Positions 54,560 through 62,865 of a DNA stretch of 64,000 bases are shown here, piece by piece; the stretch's first letter is position 1; every line of letters starts with the position of its first letter. Both the position numbers and the translations under genes were made by a program. The stretch is from Lachnospiraceae bacterium. GTDB lineage: Bacteria > Bacillota > Clostridia > Lachnospirales > Lachnospiraceae. The notes beneath the pieces are model-generated. The model had not been told where the DNA came from. It did not search any database and saw nothing but the letters and a program-made list of their open reading frames with translations. Where the stretch lies: contig JAFPWO010000022.1 in assembly GCA_017394885.1 (NCBI GenBank), forward strand, positions 62,001-126,000. Reading direction: 5' to 3'.

Positions 54560-55321
54560 ATGGAAAGAGAATTTGATGCGATTTTTTATGATCTGGGCGG
54601 TACGCTCCGTTTGGTGGAACGGGACGCGGCCTTTGAGGCCGAGGCCCGCCGCAGGATCGCCGAGATGTGCGGCGAGAAGGGCGATCCCGATGAATTCTGC
54701 AAGTTTCTCGACTACCGCTACGCGGGCTACCGCAAATGGTGTTTCGAGACCATGAAGGAAGCCCCGGAAGAAGAACTCTGGACGAAATGGCTCGCGCCGG
54801 AGTACGACCGCGAACTCATCAAAAAGAACGCCATCGAGCTGACGATCGAATACCGCAACAAGGACGGCCGCCGCGTGGTAGCCCCGAACGGCGCGCAATC
54901 GATCAAAGACCTGTACGCGAACGGCTACAAGCTCGGCATCATCAGCAACCTGGTCACCTCGCAGGAGATCCCGCGCTGGCTGGAAGCGGATGACCTGGGC
55001 AAATATTTCGGCGCCGTGCTGCTCTCCTGCGTCGAGGGCATCCGTAAACCGGATCCGGCTATCTCCGAAAAAGCCTGCCGCCTGCTCGGCGTAACCCCTG
55101 AGCGCTGCGTCTATATCGGCGACAACCTGAACCGCGACGTGGAAGGCACGCGCCTGGCCGGCTTCGGCATGTTCATCCTGTATACCACACCGGAAAAGCT
55201 GGCGAAGGAAAAGATCACGGACGAGAACCGCCCGGACGCCATTATCTACGATTTCAACGAGCTGAAAGAACTCTTCCCGGCCGCGCCGCACGTGGCCTGG
55301 GACAAGGTAAGGAGGGTCTGA
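54560..55321 (+). CDS. HAD-family hydrolase (copy 4)
   Basis: 253 residues. Motif I YDLGGTL (D11), motif II IISNLVT, motif III IRKPDP and motif IV GDNLNRD. The cap segment EAPEEELWTKWLAPE is shared with copy 5 (EAPEKLLWTRWLVPE), marking these two as the closest pair. It lies 13 bp after copy 3 and 1 bp before copy 5. Confidence 0.9.
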   Translation: MEREFDAIFYDLGGTLRLVERDAAFEAEARRRIAEMCGEKGDPDEFCKFLDYRYAGYRKWCFETMKEAPEEELWTKWLAPEYDRELIKKNAIELTIEYRNKDGRRVVAPNGAQSIKDLYANGYKLGIISNLVTSQEIPRWLEADDLGKYFGAVLLSCVEGIRKPDPAISEKACRLLGVTPERCVYIGDNLNRDVEGTRLAGFGMFILYTTPEKLAKEKITDENRPDAIIYDFNELKELFPAAPHVAWDKVRRV

Positions 55322-55322
55322 T

Positions 55323-56078
55323 ATGGAGAACATCCGGGCCATCTTTCTGGATCTGGGCGGCACCTTCCGCATTGTGGAGGACAACGAGCCCTTCTATCGC
55401 GCGGCCAGAGCTCGCATCGCGGAGATCTGCCAGACCGACATGGATCCCGACGAATACTATGACTTTTTGAATAAACGCTACGACGTCTACCGCGAGTGGG
55501 CGCTGCGCTTTATGTGTGAAGCCCCGGAGAAGCTCCTCTGGACCCGCTGGCTCGTACCGGAGCTGGGCCGGGACTATGTGGAGGAAAATGCCGTGGAGCT
55601 GACCTATCAGTTCCGCCGCGCCAAAGGCGAGCGCGTGGTCGTGCCCGGCGGTATCGAGACGGTAAAAGAGCTGAACCGGCGCGGCTATAAAGTCGGTATC
55701 ATCAGCGACCTGATCGGGACCATTGAGATCGACGAGTGGCTGGATAAGGACGGCATCCGAGACCTTTTCTGCACCGTGCAGCAGTCGTCCGTGACGATGC
55801 TCCGCAAGCCCCATCCGGCCATTTATTTCCTCGCGCTCGAGGCGTCCGGCGTGCGGCCGGAGGAAAGCGTTTTCGTGGGCGATAACCTGAAGCGCGATAT
55901 CCTCGGCGCAAAGCAGACCGGCTTTGCCGGCACCGTCGCGGCGGATTATCCCGGCGGCCTGCCCATGAAGTTTAACGAGGAAAATAAGCCCGACTGCTTC
56001 ATCCATCACTTTGAAGAACTCTTGGATCTGTTCCCCGGCGAAGGGCGGTTTCTTCCCGAGAACGGGGAGAGGAGGTAA
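55323..56078 (+). CDS. HAD-family hydrolase (copy 5)
   Basis: 251 residues. Motif I LDLGGTF (D10), motif II IISDLIG, motif III LRKPHP and motif IV GDNLKRD. GGAGGG precedes its ATG inside the end of copy 4. It is followed 3 bp later by the permuted mutase. Four tandem copies in one operon suggest stepwise duplication with specialisation. Confidence 0.9.
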   Translation: MENIRAIFLDLGGTFRIVEDNEPFYRAARARIAEICQTDMDPDEYYDFLNKRYDVYREWALRFMCEAPEKLLWTRWLVPELGRDYVEENAVELTYQFRRAKGERVVVPGGIETVKELNRRGYKVGIISDLIGTIEIDEWLDKDGIRDLFCTVQQSSVTMLRKPHPAIYFLALEASGVRPEESVFVGDNLKRDILGAKQTGFAGTVAADYPGGLPMKFNEENKPDCFIHHFEELLDLFPGEGRFLPENGERR

Positions 56079-56081
56079 AGT

Positions 56082-57644
56082 ATGAGCGGATATAAAAAGG
56101 CCGGCGGTGAAGCGCTGGCCCGGGCCGTGGAAAAAGTTTACGAAAGCGGAAAACTTGATTACCATCTGGAGCCGTTAAATCTATGGGAAGACGGGGCTCC
56201 CGTCGGGACCGTAAAGCCCGGCGACGGCGTCATCTTCTGCTGCCGCCGTGGGGAACGCGAAGTCGAGCTGACCGACGCCTTCACCGATCCGGCTTTCACC
56301 GGCTTTGCCCGGGAAAAGATCGATCCGCTGGATTTTGTGATCCTGACGATGTATCACGAAAAATACACCTACCTGCCGATCGCGTTCGCGCCTTCCAAAG
56401 TGCAGAAAGGCCTTGCAGAGGTGCTTTCCGAAGCCGGGAAGACCCAGCTGCACCTGGCGGAGAGCGAAAAGTACGCGCACGTCACCTTCTTCTTTAACGG
56501 CGGGAACCAGACGCCGTTTGAAGGTGAAGACGATATCCGCATTCCTTCCCCGAAGGGCGTCTCCTTCGATACCGTACCCGAGCTCAGCCTGCCGAAAGTT
56601 GCCAAAACGCTTGCGGACGGCCTGCGCAAAGGCTACGATTTTATTGTGACCAACTTCGCGAACGGCGACGTGATCGGCCATACATCCAGTGATGAAGCGA
56701 AGAAGAAAGCCGTCGTCGCCATCGACAAATACGTCGGTGAAACACTGAAAGTCGCCCGAGAAGAAGGCTATACGGTCTTCGTGACCGCCGACCACGGCAA
56801 TATCGAGACCCTGCACACCGGTGACGGCGGGCCGCATGTCGCGCATACGACCAATCTGGTCGCGATCAGCGCCGTGGGCGAGGGCATCCGGAGACAGACG
56901 AACCGCGGGAAGCTCTGCGACGTCGCACCGACCGTCCTGGCCGCCATGGGGCTGGAAAAGCCCGCAGAGATGACCGGCTCGCCGCTTTTCTCTTTTGAAA
57001 AGACCGGCAAGGTCCTGCTGCTGATCCTGGACGGCTGGGGCCTGGATTCCCCGACGAAGGACAATCCGCTGGCGACCGAACCTATGCCGGTGTGGAACGC
57101 GCTGGTGAGTGAAAATCCGACCGCGCAGCTGGACGCCTCCGGTCCCGCCGTCGGCCTTGCGGAAGGCAAGACCGGCAATTCCGAAGCCGGCCATATCAAT
57201 TTAGGCTCCGGCCGCGTAGTGCTGCAGGACGACGTCCGCCTGGACAACGCGATGAAGGACGGCTCCTTCTATGAAAACCCGGTCTTCCTGAAGACGATCC
57301 GGGACGTTAAGGAGCGCGGCGGCGCGCTTCACGTGATCGGCCTGCTGACGAAAAAATCTTCGCACGGCTCGGTGGATTACCCTCTGGCCGTCCTGAAAAT
57401 GGCTGAAAAAGAAGGCTTGAAAGACGTTTTCGTCCATGTGATCTTTGACGGCCGCTCCACACAGCCCGGCAGCGCGCCGTCGCTGCTTCGCGAGTTCGGA
57501 GAGCAGATCCAGGATATCGGCACAGGGACCATCGTCAGCGGCGTCGGCCGCGGCGTTGCCCTGGACCGCGACCAGAACTGGGCCAAAGTCGAAAGAGCTT
57601 ACCTTTCCCTGACCGAGGGTAAAGGTGAAACATACGAAGAATAA
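56082..57644 (+). CDS. gpmI: Circularly permuted cofactor-independent phosphoglycerate mutase-like enzyme
   Basis: 520 residues, the size of ordinary iPGM, but with the halves in swapped order. Residues 1 to about 302 match the canonical second half: R56 and R59, EKYAHVTFFFNGG with K130, NGDVIGH (D196, H200), ADHGN (D237, H238), VAHTTN (H255) and EMTGSPLF, which normally ends the protein. After a short linker, residues 311-520 match the canonical first half: LILDGWG (D317), TGNSEAGH (S367), H428, GRST (R458) and ALDRD (R496). All metal ligands and the nucleophilic Ser are present. GRD is changed to GRS, and the usual GGVHSH is SSHGS. It lies 3 bp after a HAD gene. Confidence 0.92.
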   Translation: MSGYKKAGGEALARAVEKVYESGKLDYHLEPLNLWEDGAPVGTVKPGDGVIFCCRRGEREVELTDAFTDPAFTGFAREKIDPLDFVILTMYHEKYTYLPIAFAPSKVQKGLAEVLSEAGKTQLHLAESEKYAHVTFFFNGGNQTPFEGEDDIRIPSPKGVSFDTVPELSLPKVAKTLADGLRKGYDFIVTNFANGDVIGHTSSDEAKKKAVVAIDKYVGETLKVAREEGYTVFVTADHGNIETLHTGDGGPHVAHTTNLVAISAVGEGIRRQTNRGKLCDVAPTVLAAMGLEKPAEMTGSPLFSFEKTGKVLLLILDGWGLDSPTKDNPLATEPMPVWNALVSENPTAQLDASGPAVGLAEGKTGNSEAGHINLGSGRVVLQDDVRLDNAMKDGSFYENPVFLKTIRDVKERGGALHVIGLLTKKSSHGSVDYPLAVLKMAEKEGLKDVFVHVIFDGRSTQPGSAPSLLREFGEQIQDIGTGTIVSGVGRGVALDRDQNWAKVERAYLSLTEGKGETYEE

Positions 57645-57655
57645 GGAGAATTTGC

Positions 57656-58672
57656 ATGATCAACGTAGGTATCATCGGGGCGGGTCGCATTGGCCAGGTC
57701 CACATGAAGAGCATTATGACCGGCGTACCGGACGCGAAAGTCCTGGCCGTCGCCGATCCGTATATGAAGCCGGAAGTCGCCGCGTGGCTGGAAAACGTCG
57801 GCGTGGAGACGATCACGAAGGACTACCGCGAGATCCTCACGGATCCGCGCATCGACGCGGTCCTGATCTGCGCCTCCACCGACCAGCACGCCCCGCTGTC
57901 CATCGAAGCGATTCAGGCCGGCAAGCACGTATTCTGCGAAAAGCCGGTGGATCACTCATTGGAACGTATCGAGGAAGTCAAAGCTGCGCTTTTAGCTTCT
58001 CCGAAGAAGATCAAATACCAGGTCGGCTTCAACCGCCGCTTTGACCACAACTACCGCGCGATGCGGAAGGCTGTGGAAGACGGAAAGATCGGCGTACCGG
58101 AGTTCATCCGCATCAGTTCCCGCGATCCCGAACCGCCTTCTCCCGCGTATGTGGCCGTCTCCGGCGGGATCTTCCTGGATATGATGATCCACGATCTGGA
58201 TATGCTGCGCTATCTTTCCGGCAGTGAAGTGACCGAGCTCACCGCCTACGGCGCGAACCTGGTGGATCCGGCCATCGGCGAAGCCGGCGACGTGGATACC
58301 GTGGTCATCTCCGCAAAACTCGATAACGGCGCGCTCGCGGCGATCGACGGCTGCCGCAAGGCGGTCTACGGCTACGATCAGCGCGGCGAGGTCTTCGGCT
58401 CCAAAGGCTGCATCATGAGCAGCAACGACGCCGCGAACAATACCGTCCTGTCCACTGCGGACGGGATCCTTTCCGAAAAACCGCTCTGGTTCTTCCTGGA
58501 GCGCTATATGGGAGCCTATCAGGCTGAGATCAGGAGTTTTATCGACTGCATCGTGAACGATACCGAGCCCGAGGTGGGCATCGAGGACGGCCTTATCTCC
58601 GTGAAGCTGGCGATCGCCTGCAAGAAGTCCATGGATGAGAACCGTCCCGTGAAATTAGATGAGATCCGGTAA
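57656..58672 (+). CDS. Gfo/Idh/MocA-family oxidoreductase
   Basis: 338 residues. NAD(P)-binding GAGRIG is at 8-13, the family lysine in EKPVD (K96), and the catalytic D175/H179 in LDMMIHDLD. It is closest in general look to inositol 2-dehydrogenase-like enzymes, which oxidise a ring or sugar hydroxyl, but the substrate cannot be assigned. It lies 11 bp after the mutase, with AAGGAG before the ATG. Confidence 0.92.
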   Translation: MINVGIIGAGRIGQVHMKSIMTGVPDAKVLAVADPYMKPEVAAWLENVGVETITKDYREILTDPRIDAVLICASTDQHAPLSIEAIQAGKHVFCEKPVDHSLERIEEVKAALLASPKKIKYQVGFNRRFDHNYRAMRKAVEDGKIGVPEFIRISSRDPEPPSPAYVAVSGGIFLDMMIHDLDMLRYLSGSEVTELTAYGANLVDPAIGEAGDVDTVVISAKLDNGALAAIDGCRKAVYGYDQRGEVFGSKGCIMSSNDAANNTVLSTADGILSEKPLWFFLERYMGAYQAEIRSFIDCIVNDTEPEVGIEDGLISVKLAIACKKSMDENRPVKLDEIR

Positions 58673-58685
58673 GGAGGAAAGAATA

Positions 58686-59735
58686 ATGACGAAAGTGAAA
58701 GTCGGCGTCGCCGGTTACGGCACCATCGGACAGCGCCTCGCGGACGGCGTGGCCCTGCAGGAAGACATGGAACTGGTCGGGATCGCGGATCTCGTCCCTT
58801 CCCTTTCGATCCGCGCGCTGCGCGAAAACGACATGATCGGCGCGAACAACGTGAAATACGATCTGTACCTGGTGGACGGGGCCGATCCCGCCGCCTTTGA
58901 AAAATATGATATCCCGGTGGCCGGGAGCTTTGAAGACCTCTGCCAGAAGGTCGATATCATGCTGGATTCCTCCCCGGGCGGCGTCGGCGCGAAAAACAAG
59001 CTGATCTATGAGAAGCTCGGTGTGAAGGCTGTTTTCCAGGGCGGCGAAGCCAATTCCGTCGCGGACGTTTTCTTCCACGGCTATGCCAACTATGAGAAAG
59101 GCGTGGGAAAGGATTATCTGAAGCTCACCAGCTGCAACACGACCGGCCTGATCCGCGCCGTGGACTGCCTGGACCGCCTGATCCCGGTGGAAAAGGTCGC
59201 GATCACGATCATCCGCCGCGTGGCCGATCCCGGCGATTATCACCGCGGGCTGACCAACGCTCTGCAGATGGACAAGGCGCCGTCACACCAGGCGCTCGAC
59301 CTGATGACGATCATGCCGCACATCGACGCGACCGGCATCCTGGTGCACACCCCGGTCACGCACGGGCATATCATCACCGTGCTGGTCACCCCGAAGGAAG
59401 GCAAGATCACGAAGGAGCTCGCGATCGAAGCCTTCCGGAAACACCCGCGCATCCGTACCGTCACGATCGACGAGGGCTTCAAGGGCAACGCTTCGCTGTT
59501 CAAGTACGCCCGCGATCTGGGCAACCGCCGCGGCGATATGTACGAGATCGCAATCTGGGAGGACAGCGTGGTCGAGAGTGGAAACGACATCATGTTCGCG
59601 ATCAATATCCCGCAGGAAAGCGTTACGATCCCCGAGACCATGGATGCCGTCCGCGCCGCGATGAAAATGCAGCTGACCTGCGAAGAAGGCACCGCCGAGA
59701 CCAACAAGTACCTGAAGATCGGGCGGTTTAAATAA
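58686..59735 (+). CDS. gap: Archaeal-type (type II) glyceraldehyde-3-phosphate dehydrogenase
   Basis: 349 residues. The sequence follows the archaeal GAPDH family and not the bacterial GapA family: AGYGTIGQRLADGV at the start, catalytic C150 in SCNTTGLIRA, RRVADPGD, and IPETMDAVRA near the end. The family forms an acyl phosphate from an aldehyde phosphate with NAD(P). AAGGAGG precedes the ATG at 58686. It is followed by an archaeal-type PGK, the next step in the same chemistry. A related aldose phosphate such as erythrose 4-phosphate is possible. Confidence 0.92.
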   Translation: MTKVKVGVAGYGTIGQRLADGVALQEDMELVGIADLVPSLSIRALRENDMIGANNVKYDLYLVDGADPAAFEKYDIPVAGSFEDLCQKVDIMLDSSPGGVGAKNKLIYEKLGVKAVFQGGEANSVADVFFHGYANYEKGVGKDYLKLTSCNTTGLIRAVDCLDRLIPVEKVAITIIRRVADPGDYHRGLTNALQMDKAPSHQALDLMTIMPHIDATGILVHTPVTHGHIITVLVTPKEGKITKELAIEAFRKHPRIRTVTIDEGFKGNASLFKYARDLGNRRGDMYEIAIWEDSVVESGNDIMFAINIPQESVTIPETMDAVRAAMKMQLTCEEGTAETNKYLKIGRFK

Positions 59736-59745
59736 GGAAGGTACC

Positions 59746-61023
59746 ATGTTATACGGAATCCGTACGTTAGATGAACTTCCGCTGTCCGGAAAAACTGTGC
59801 TCTGCCGGCTGGATCTGAACCAGCCGGTAGACCGCGCAGCGGGGCGCCTCAAAAGCATCAACCGGATCGAAGCCGCCATCCCGACCGTGAAAGAACTGAT
59901 CGCGGGCGGTGCAAAGACCGTGCTGCTGGCGCATCAGGGCAGCGACATCGAGTACAAAAACTTTTATAGTACAAAGCCACATGCGGAGGTCCTCTCCCGC
60001 CTTCTCGGGCAGGAAGTGAAATGGATCGACGACGTCTGCGGCCCGGCCGCCCGGGAGGCGATTAAGGCTCTTCAGCCAGGCGAGGTCCTGCTGCTCGACA
60101 ACGTCCGCTATGTGGCCGAGGAACAGACCCTCTTCGAGCGCTCCCTGAAACTGACTCACGAGCAGCAGGCGCAGACCCTTCTGCCGCAGAAGCTGGCCCC
60201 GCTCGCGCATTATTACGTCTGCGACGCCTTCGCGGCTGCGCACCGCGACCAGCCGAGCCTCTGCGGGCTGGAGCAGCTCCTGCCCTCGGCCATGGGCCGG
60301 CTCTTCGAAAAGGAATACGGCACCATCTCTTCCATCATGGATCAGCCGGCGAGGCCTTGCGTTTTCATCCTCGGCGGTGCTAAAATAGCAGATGCCTTCC
60401 AGATGATGGAGACCGTGCTTTCGCGCGGGATCGCGGACGAGATCCTGACCGGTGGGCTGGTCGCCAATATCTTCCTGCACGCGGCCGGAAAAAAGGTCGG
60501 GCAGGGCAGTCTGGATTTTATCGAAAAAGAAGGATATTCCGCGTTCTACGAAAAAGCCCGCACGCTCATTGAGCACTTCGGGGAACAGATCACGCTTCCT
60601 TCGGATCTCTCGTGGACGGAGGACGGCGTGCGGAAGGAAGCCCGGCTGGATGACCTGCCCGAGGACGTCGCCGCGGTCGATATCGGCTGCGAAACCGCAG
60701 CCCGCTACGTACAGGTGATCCTGCAGGCAAAGACCGTTTTCGCGAACGGTCCCATGGGCGTGTTTGAAAAGCCCGAAAGCGAATACGGTACCCGCACGGT
60801 CTGGGAAACCATGGCCGAAACGGAAGGCTTCACGGTACTCGGCGGCGGCGATTCCATTGCCGCGACCGAAAAGTACGGACTGGTCGAGAAAATGGGTTAT
60901 ATCTGTACGGGCGGCGGCGCCCTGATCCGCTTCTTAAGTGGGGAGGAACTGCCGGTGGTGAAAGCGCTTCGGCACGGCTCTCTCCTGCCGCTTGCGGCTG
61001 AGGATCGATATCATGCGGAATAA
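59746..61023 (+). CDS. pgk: Archaeal-type phosphoglycerate kinase
   Basis: 425 residues, closest in pattern to archaeal PGKs: LCRLDLNQPVD, KTVLLAHQGS, LLLDNVRYVAEEQ, CDAFAAAHRDQPS, FILGGAKIADAF, ANGPMGVFEKPE and GGGDSIAATEK. The residue after HQG is normally Arg, part of the basic patch that binds the 3-phosphoglycerate phosphate; here it is Ser. The other basic residues look kept. It would make ATP from an acyl phosphate supplied by the preceding dehydrogenase. Confidence 0.92.
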   Translation: MLYGIRTLDELPLSGKTVLCRLDLNQPVDRAAGRLKSINRIEAAIPTVKELIAGGAKTVLLAHQGSDIEYKNFYSTKPHAEVLSRLLGQEVKWIDDVCGPAAREAIKALQPGEVLLLDNVRYVAEEQTLFERSLKLTHEQQAQTLLPQKLAPLAHYYVCDAFAAAHRDQPSLCGLEQLLPSAMGRLFEKEYGTISSIMDQPARPCVFILGGAKIADAFQMMETVLSRGIADEILTGGLVANIFLHAAGKKVGQGSLDFIEKEGYSAFYEKARTLIEHFGEQITLPSDLSWTEDGVRKEARLDDLPEDVAAVDIGCETAARYVQVILQAKTVFANGPMGVFEKPESEYGTRTVWETMAETEGFTVLGGGDSIAATEKYGLVEKMGYICTGGGALIRFLSGEELPVVKALRHGSLLPLAAEDRYHAE

Positions 61024-61055
61024 ACTTCCGTGCACGCAAAGGAGGAATGATCTCT

Positions 61056-61898
61056 ATGGATTTGAGGGAAATCAATGATCTGAAGATTCTCGCAGCCAGG
61101 ATTCGGATCGCCGCGCTGACCGCGATCCATTCGCTGGGCAGCGGACATGTGGGCGGCTCGCTCAGCATAGCCGACGCACTGGCCGTGCTCTACGGCCGCG
61201 AAATGAAATACGATCCTGCTGATCCCGCCTGGCCGGAACGGGATAAGCTGGTCGTTTCCAAAGGGCATGCCGGCCCCGGTGTTTACGGCACGCTCGCCAC
61301 GCTCGGCTTCTTCCCCTACGAAGAGCTGCTGACGCTGAATAAGCCCGGCACGCATCTGCCGAGCCACTGCGACCGTAACCTGACCCCGGGCATCGATATG
61401 ACGACCGGTTCCCTCGGACAGGGCACCTCGCTGGCTGTCGGGATGGCGCTGGGCGATAAACTGAAAGGCCGCACAAACCGTGTGTTCCTGATCGTCGGCG
61501 ACGGCGAGTCCAATGAAGGTCAGGTCTGGGAAGCATTTTCCTTCGCTGCCGCCAAGAAGGTCTCCAATCTGGTCGTGATGCTGGACTGGAACAAGCGCCA
61601 GCTGGACGGCTGGACGAAAGATACGCTGCCGATGGGTGACTATGTTGCCAAATTCGAGGCTTTCGGCTTTGATACCGTCAAGGTCGACGGGAACGACGCG
61701 GAAGCGCTTTCTGCCGCGCTGGAGCATACCAGATGCGGCGGCGATAAACCCTTTGCCATCGTTATGGACACCGTAAAAGGCGCCGGCGTTCCGGAAGTGG
61801 AGAACATGGATATGAACCACAGCATCCCGGTCAGTGACGAGCAATTTGAGAGATGGACCGCGGAATTAAAGGCGCAGATCGCGGAATGGGAGGCCTGA
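61056..61898 (+). CDS. Transketolase, N-terminal subunit
   Basis: 280 residues with the thiamine diphosphate and metal-binding motif GDGESNEGQVWEAF ending in LDWNKRQLDG. The early SLGSGHVGGSLS and VSKGHAGPGVYGTL segments complete the cofactor half. GGAGG lies 10 nt before the ATG at 61056; the ATG at 61047 is only 1 nt from it and is rejected. One base separates it from the C-terminal subunit gene. Split transketolases serve ordinary pentose phosphates but also apiose and sulfoquinovose pathways. Confidence 0.95.
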   Translation: MDLREINDLKILAARIRIAALTAIHSLGSGHVGGSLSIADALAVLYGREMKYDPADPAWPERDKLVVSKGHAGPGVYGTLATLGFFPYEELLTLNKPGTHLPSHCDRNLTPGIDMTTGSLGQGTSLAVGMALGDKLKGRTNRVFLIVGDGESNEGQVWEAFSFAAAKKVSNLVVMLDWNKRQLDGWTKDTLPMGDYVAKFEAFGFDTVKVDGNDAEALSAALEHTRCGGDKPFAIVMDTVKGAGVPEVENMDMNHSIPVSDEQFERWTAELKAQIAEWEA

Positions 61899-61899
61899 T

Positions 61900-62865
61900 A
61901 TGAAGACGATTTTTACCGGTGAAAAGGATCCCCGCCTGGCCAAGAGCGTGATCGGCGAAACACTGACCGACATGCTGGAAACAGATCCGGACGTGATCTA
62001 TCTTGACGCGGATCTGATGAGCTGCATCGGAACGCTCAAATATGCCAAAACGCATCCCGACCGCGCCATCGAGTGCGGCGTCGCGGAGGCCAATATGATC
62101 GGCGTGGCCTGCGGTCTGGCGTCTGCCGGATTCAAGCCCGTCTGCCATACCTTCGGCCCCTTTGCCTCCCGCCGCTGCTTTGACCAGGTTTTCTTAAGCG
62201 GCGCGTACGCAAAGAACGATATCACGGTGATCGGCACGGATCCCGGCGTTACCGCAGCCTTAAACGGCGGCACCCACATGCCCTTCGAGGACACCGCCCT
62301 CTACCGCACCATTCCGACGGCGACGATCTTCGATCCCACCGACATGGTGCAGTTAGAGAACGTCCTGCGGCAGAGCGTGGACATGCCGGGCGTCAAATAT
62401 ATCCGCATCGGCCGCAAGGATCTGCCGAAGATTTATGAGGCGGACACCCTGTTTGAGGTCGGCAAAGCGCTCGTTGTCCGGGAAGGAAAGGACGCGACCG
62501 TGATCGCCGCCGGCATCATGCTCGGCGAAGCCCTGACCGCAGCTGAGAACCTTTCCAGGCTCGGCATTGAGATCGAAGTCATTGATCCGTTTACTGTCAA
62601 GCCGCTGGACGCCTTAACGATCTGCCGCTCCGCCCGGAAAACCGGGGCCGTTGTCGTGGCGGAAAACCACAGCATCCACGGCGGGCTTTACAATGCGGTT
62701 CTCGAAGTGCTGGCTGCCGGCTGCCCGGTTCCTGCCGCTGCCGTGGCGGTGGAGGACGAGTTCGGGGAAGTCGGCCCGCAGTCCTATTTGCAGAAGCGCT
62801 TCGGACTGACCGCCGACCACATTGAAGAAGAAGTCAAAGAGATCATTCAGAGAAAACACGTATGA
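61900..62865 (+). CDS. Transketolase, C-terminal subunit
   Basis: 321 residues: the pyrimidine-binding domain (ECGVAEANMIGVACGLA, with the catalytic Glu) and the transketolase C-terminal domain (VIDPFTVKPLDALTI; VVAENHSIHGGLYNAV). Works as a heteromer with the preceding subunit. Its stop overlaps the next start by 4 bp. Confidence 0.95.
   Translation: MKTIFTGEKDPRLAKSVIGETLTDMLETDPDVIYLDADLMSCIGTLKYAKTHPDRAIECGVAEANMIGVACGLASAGFKPVCHTFGPFASRRCFDQVFLSGAYAKNDITVIGTDPGVTAALNGGTHMPFEDTALYRTIPTATIFDPTDMVQLENVLRQSVDMPGVKYIRIGRKDLPKIYEADTLFEVGKALVVREGKDATVIAAGIMLGEALTAAENLSRLGIEIEVIDPFTVKPLDALTICRSARKTGAVVVAENHSIHGGLYNAVLEVLAAGCPVPAAAVAVEDEFGEVGPQSYLQKRFGLTADHIEEEVKEIIQRKHV

Noticed and set aside
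56082..57644. Permuted mutase explained as a fusion of parts of two tandem mutase genes
   Set aside because: Each half occurs once, the total length equals one ordinary enzyme, there is no leftover mutase sequence on either side, and the linker is short and in frame.
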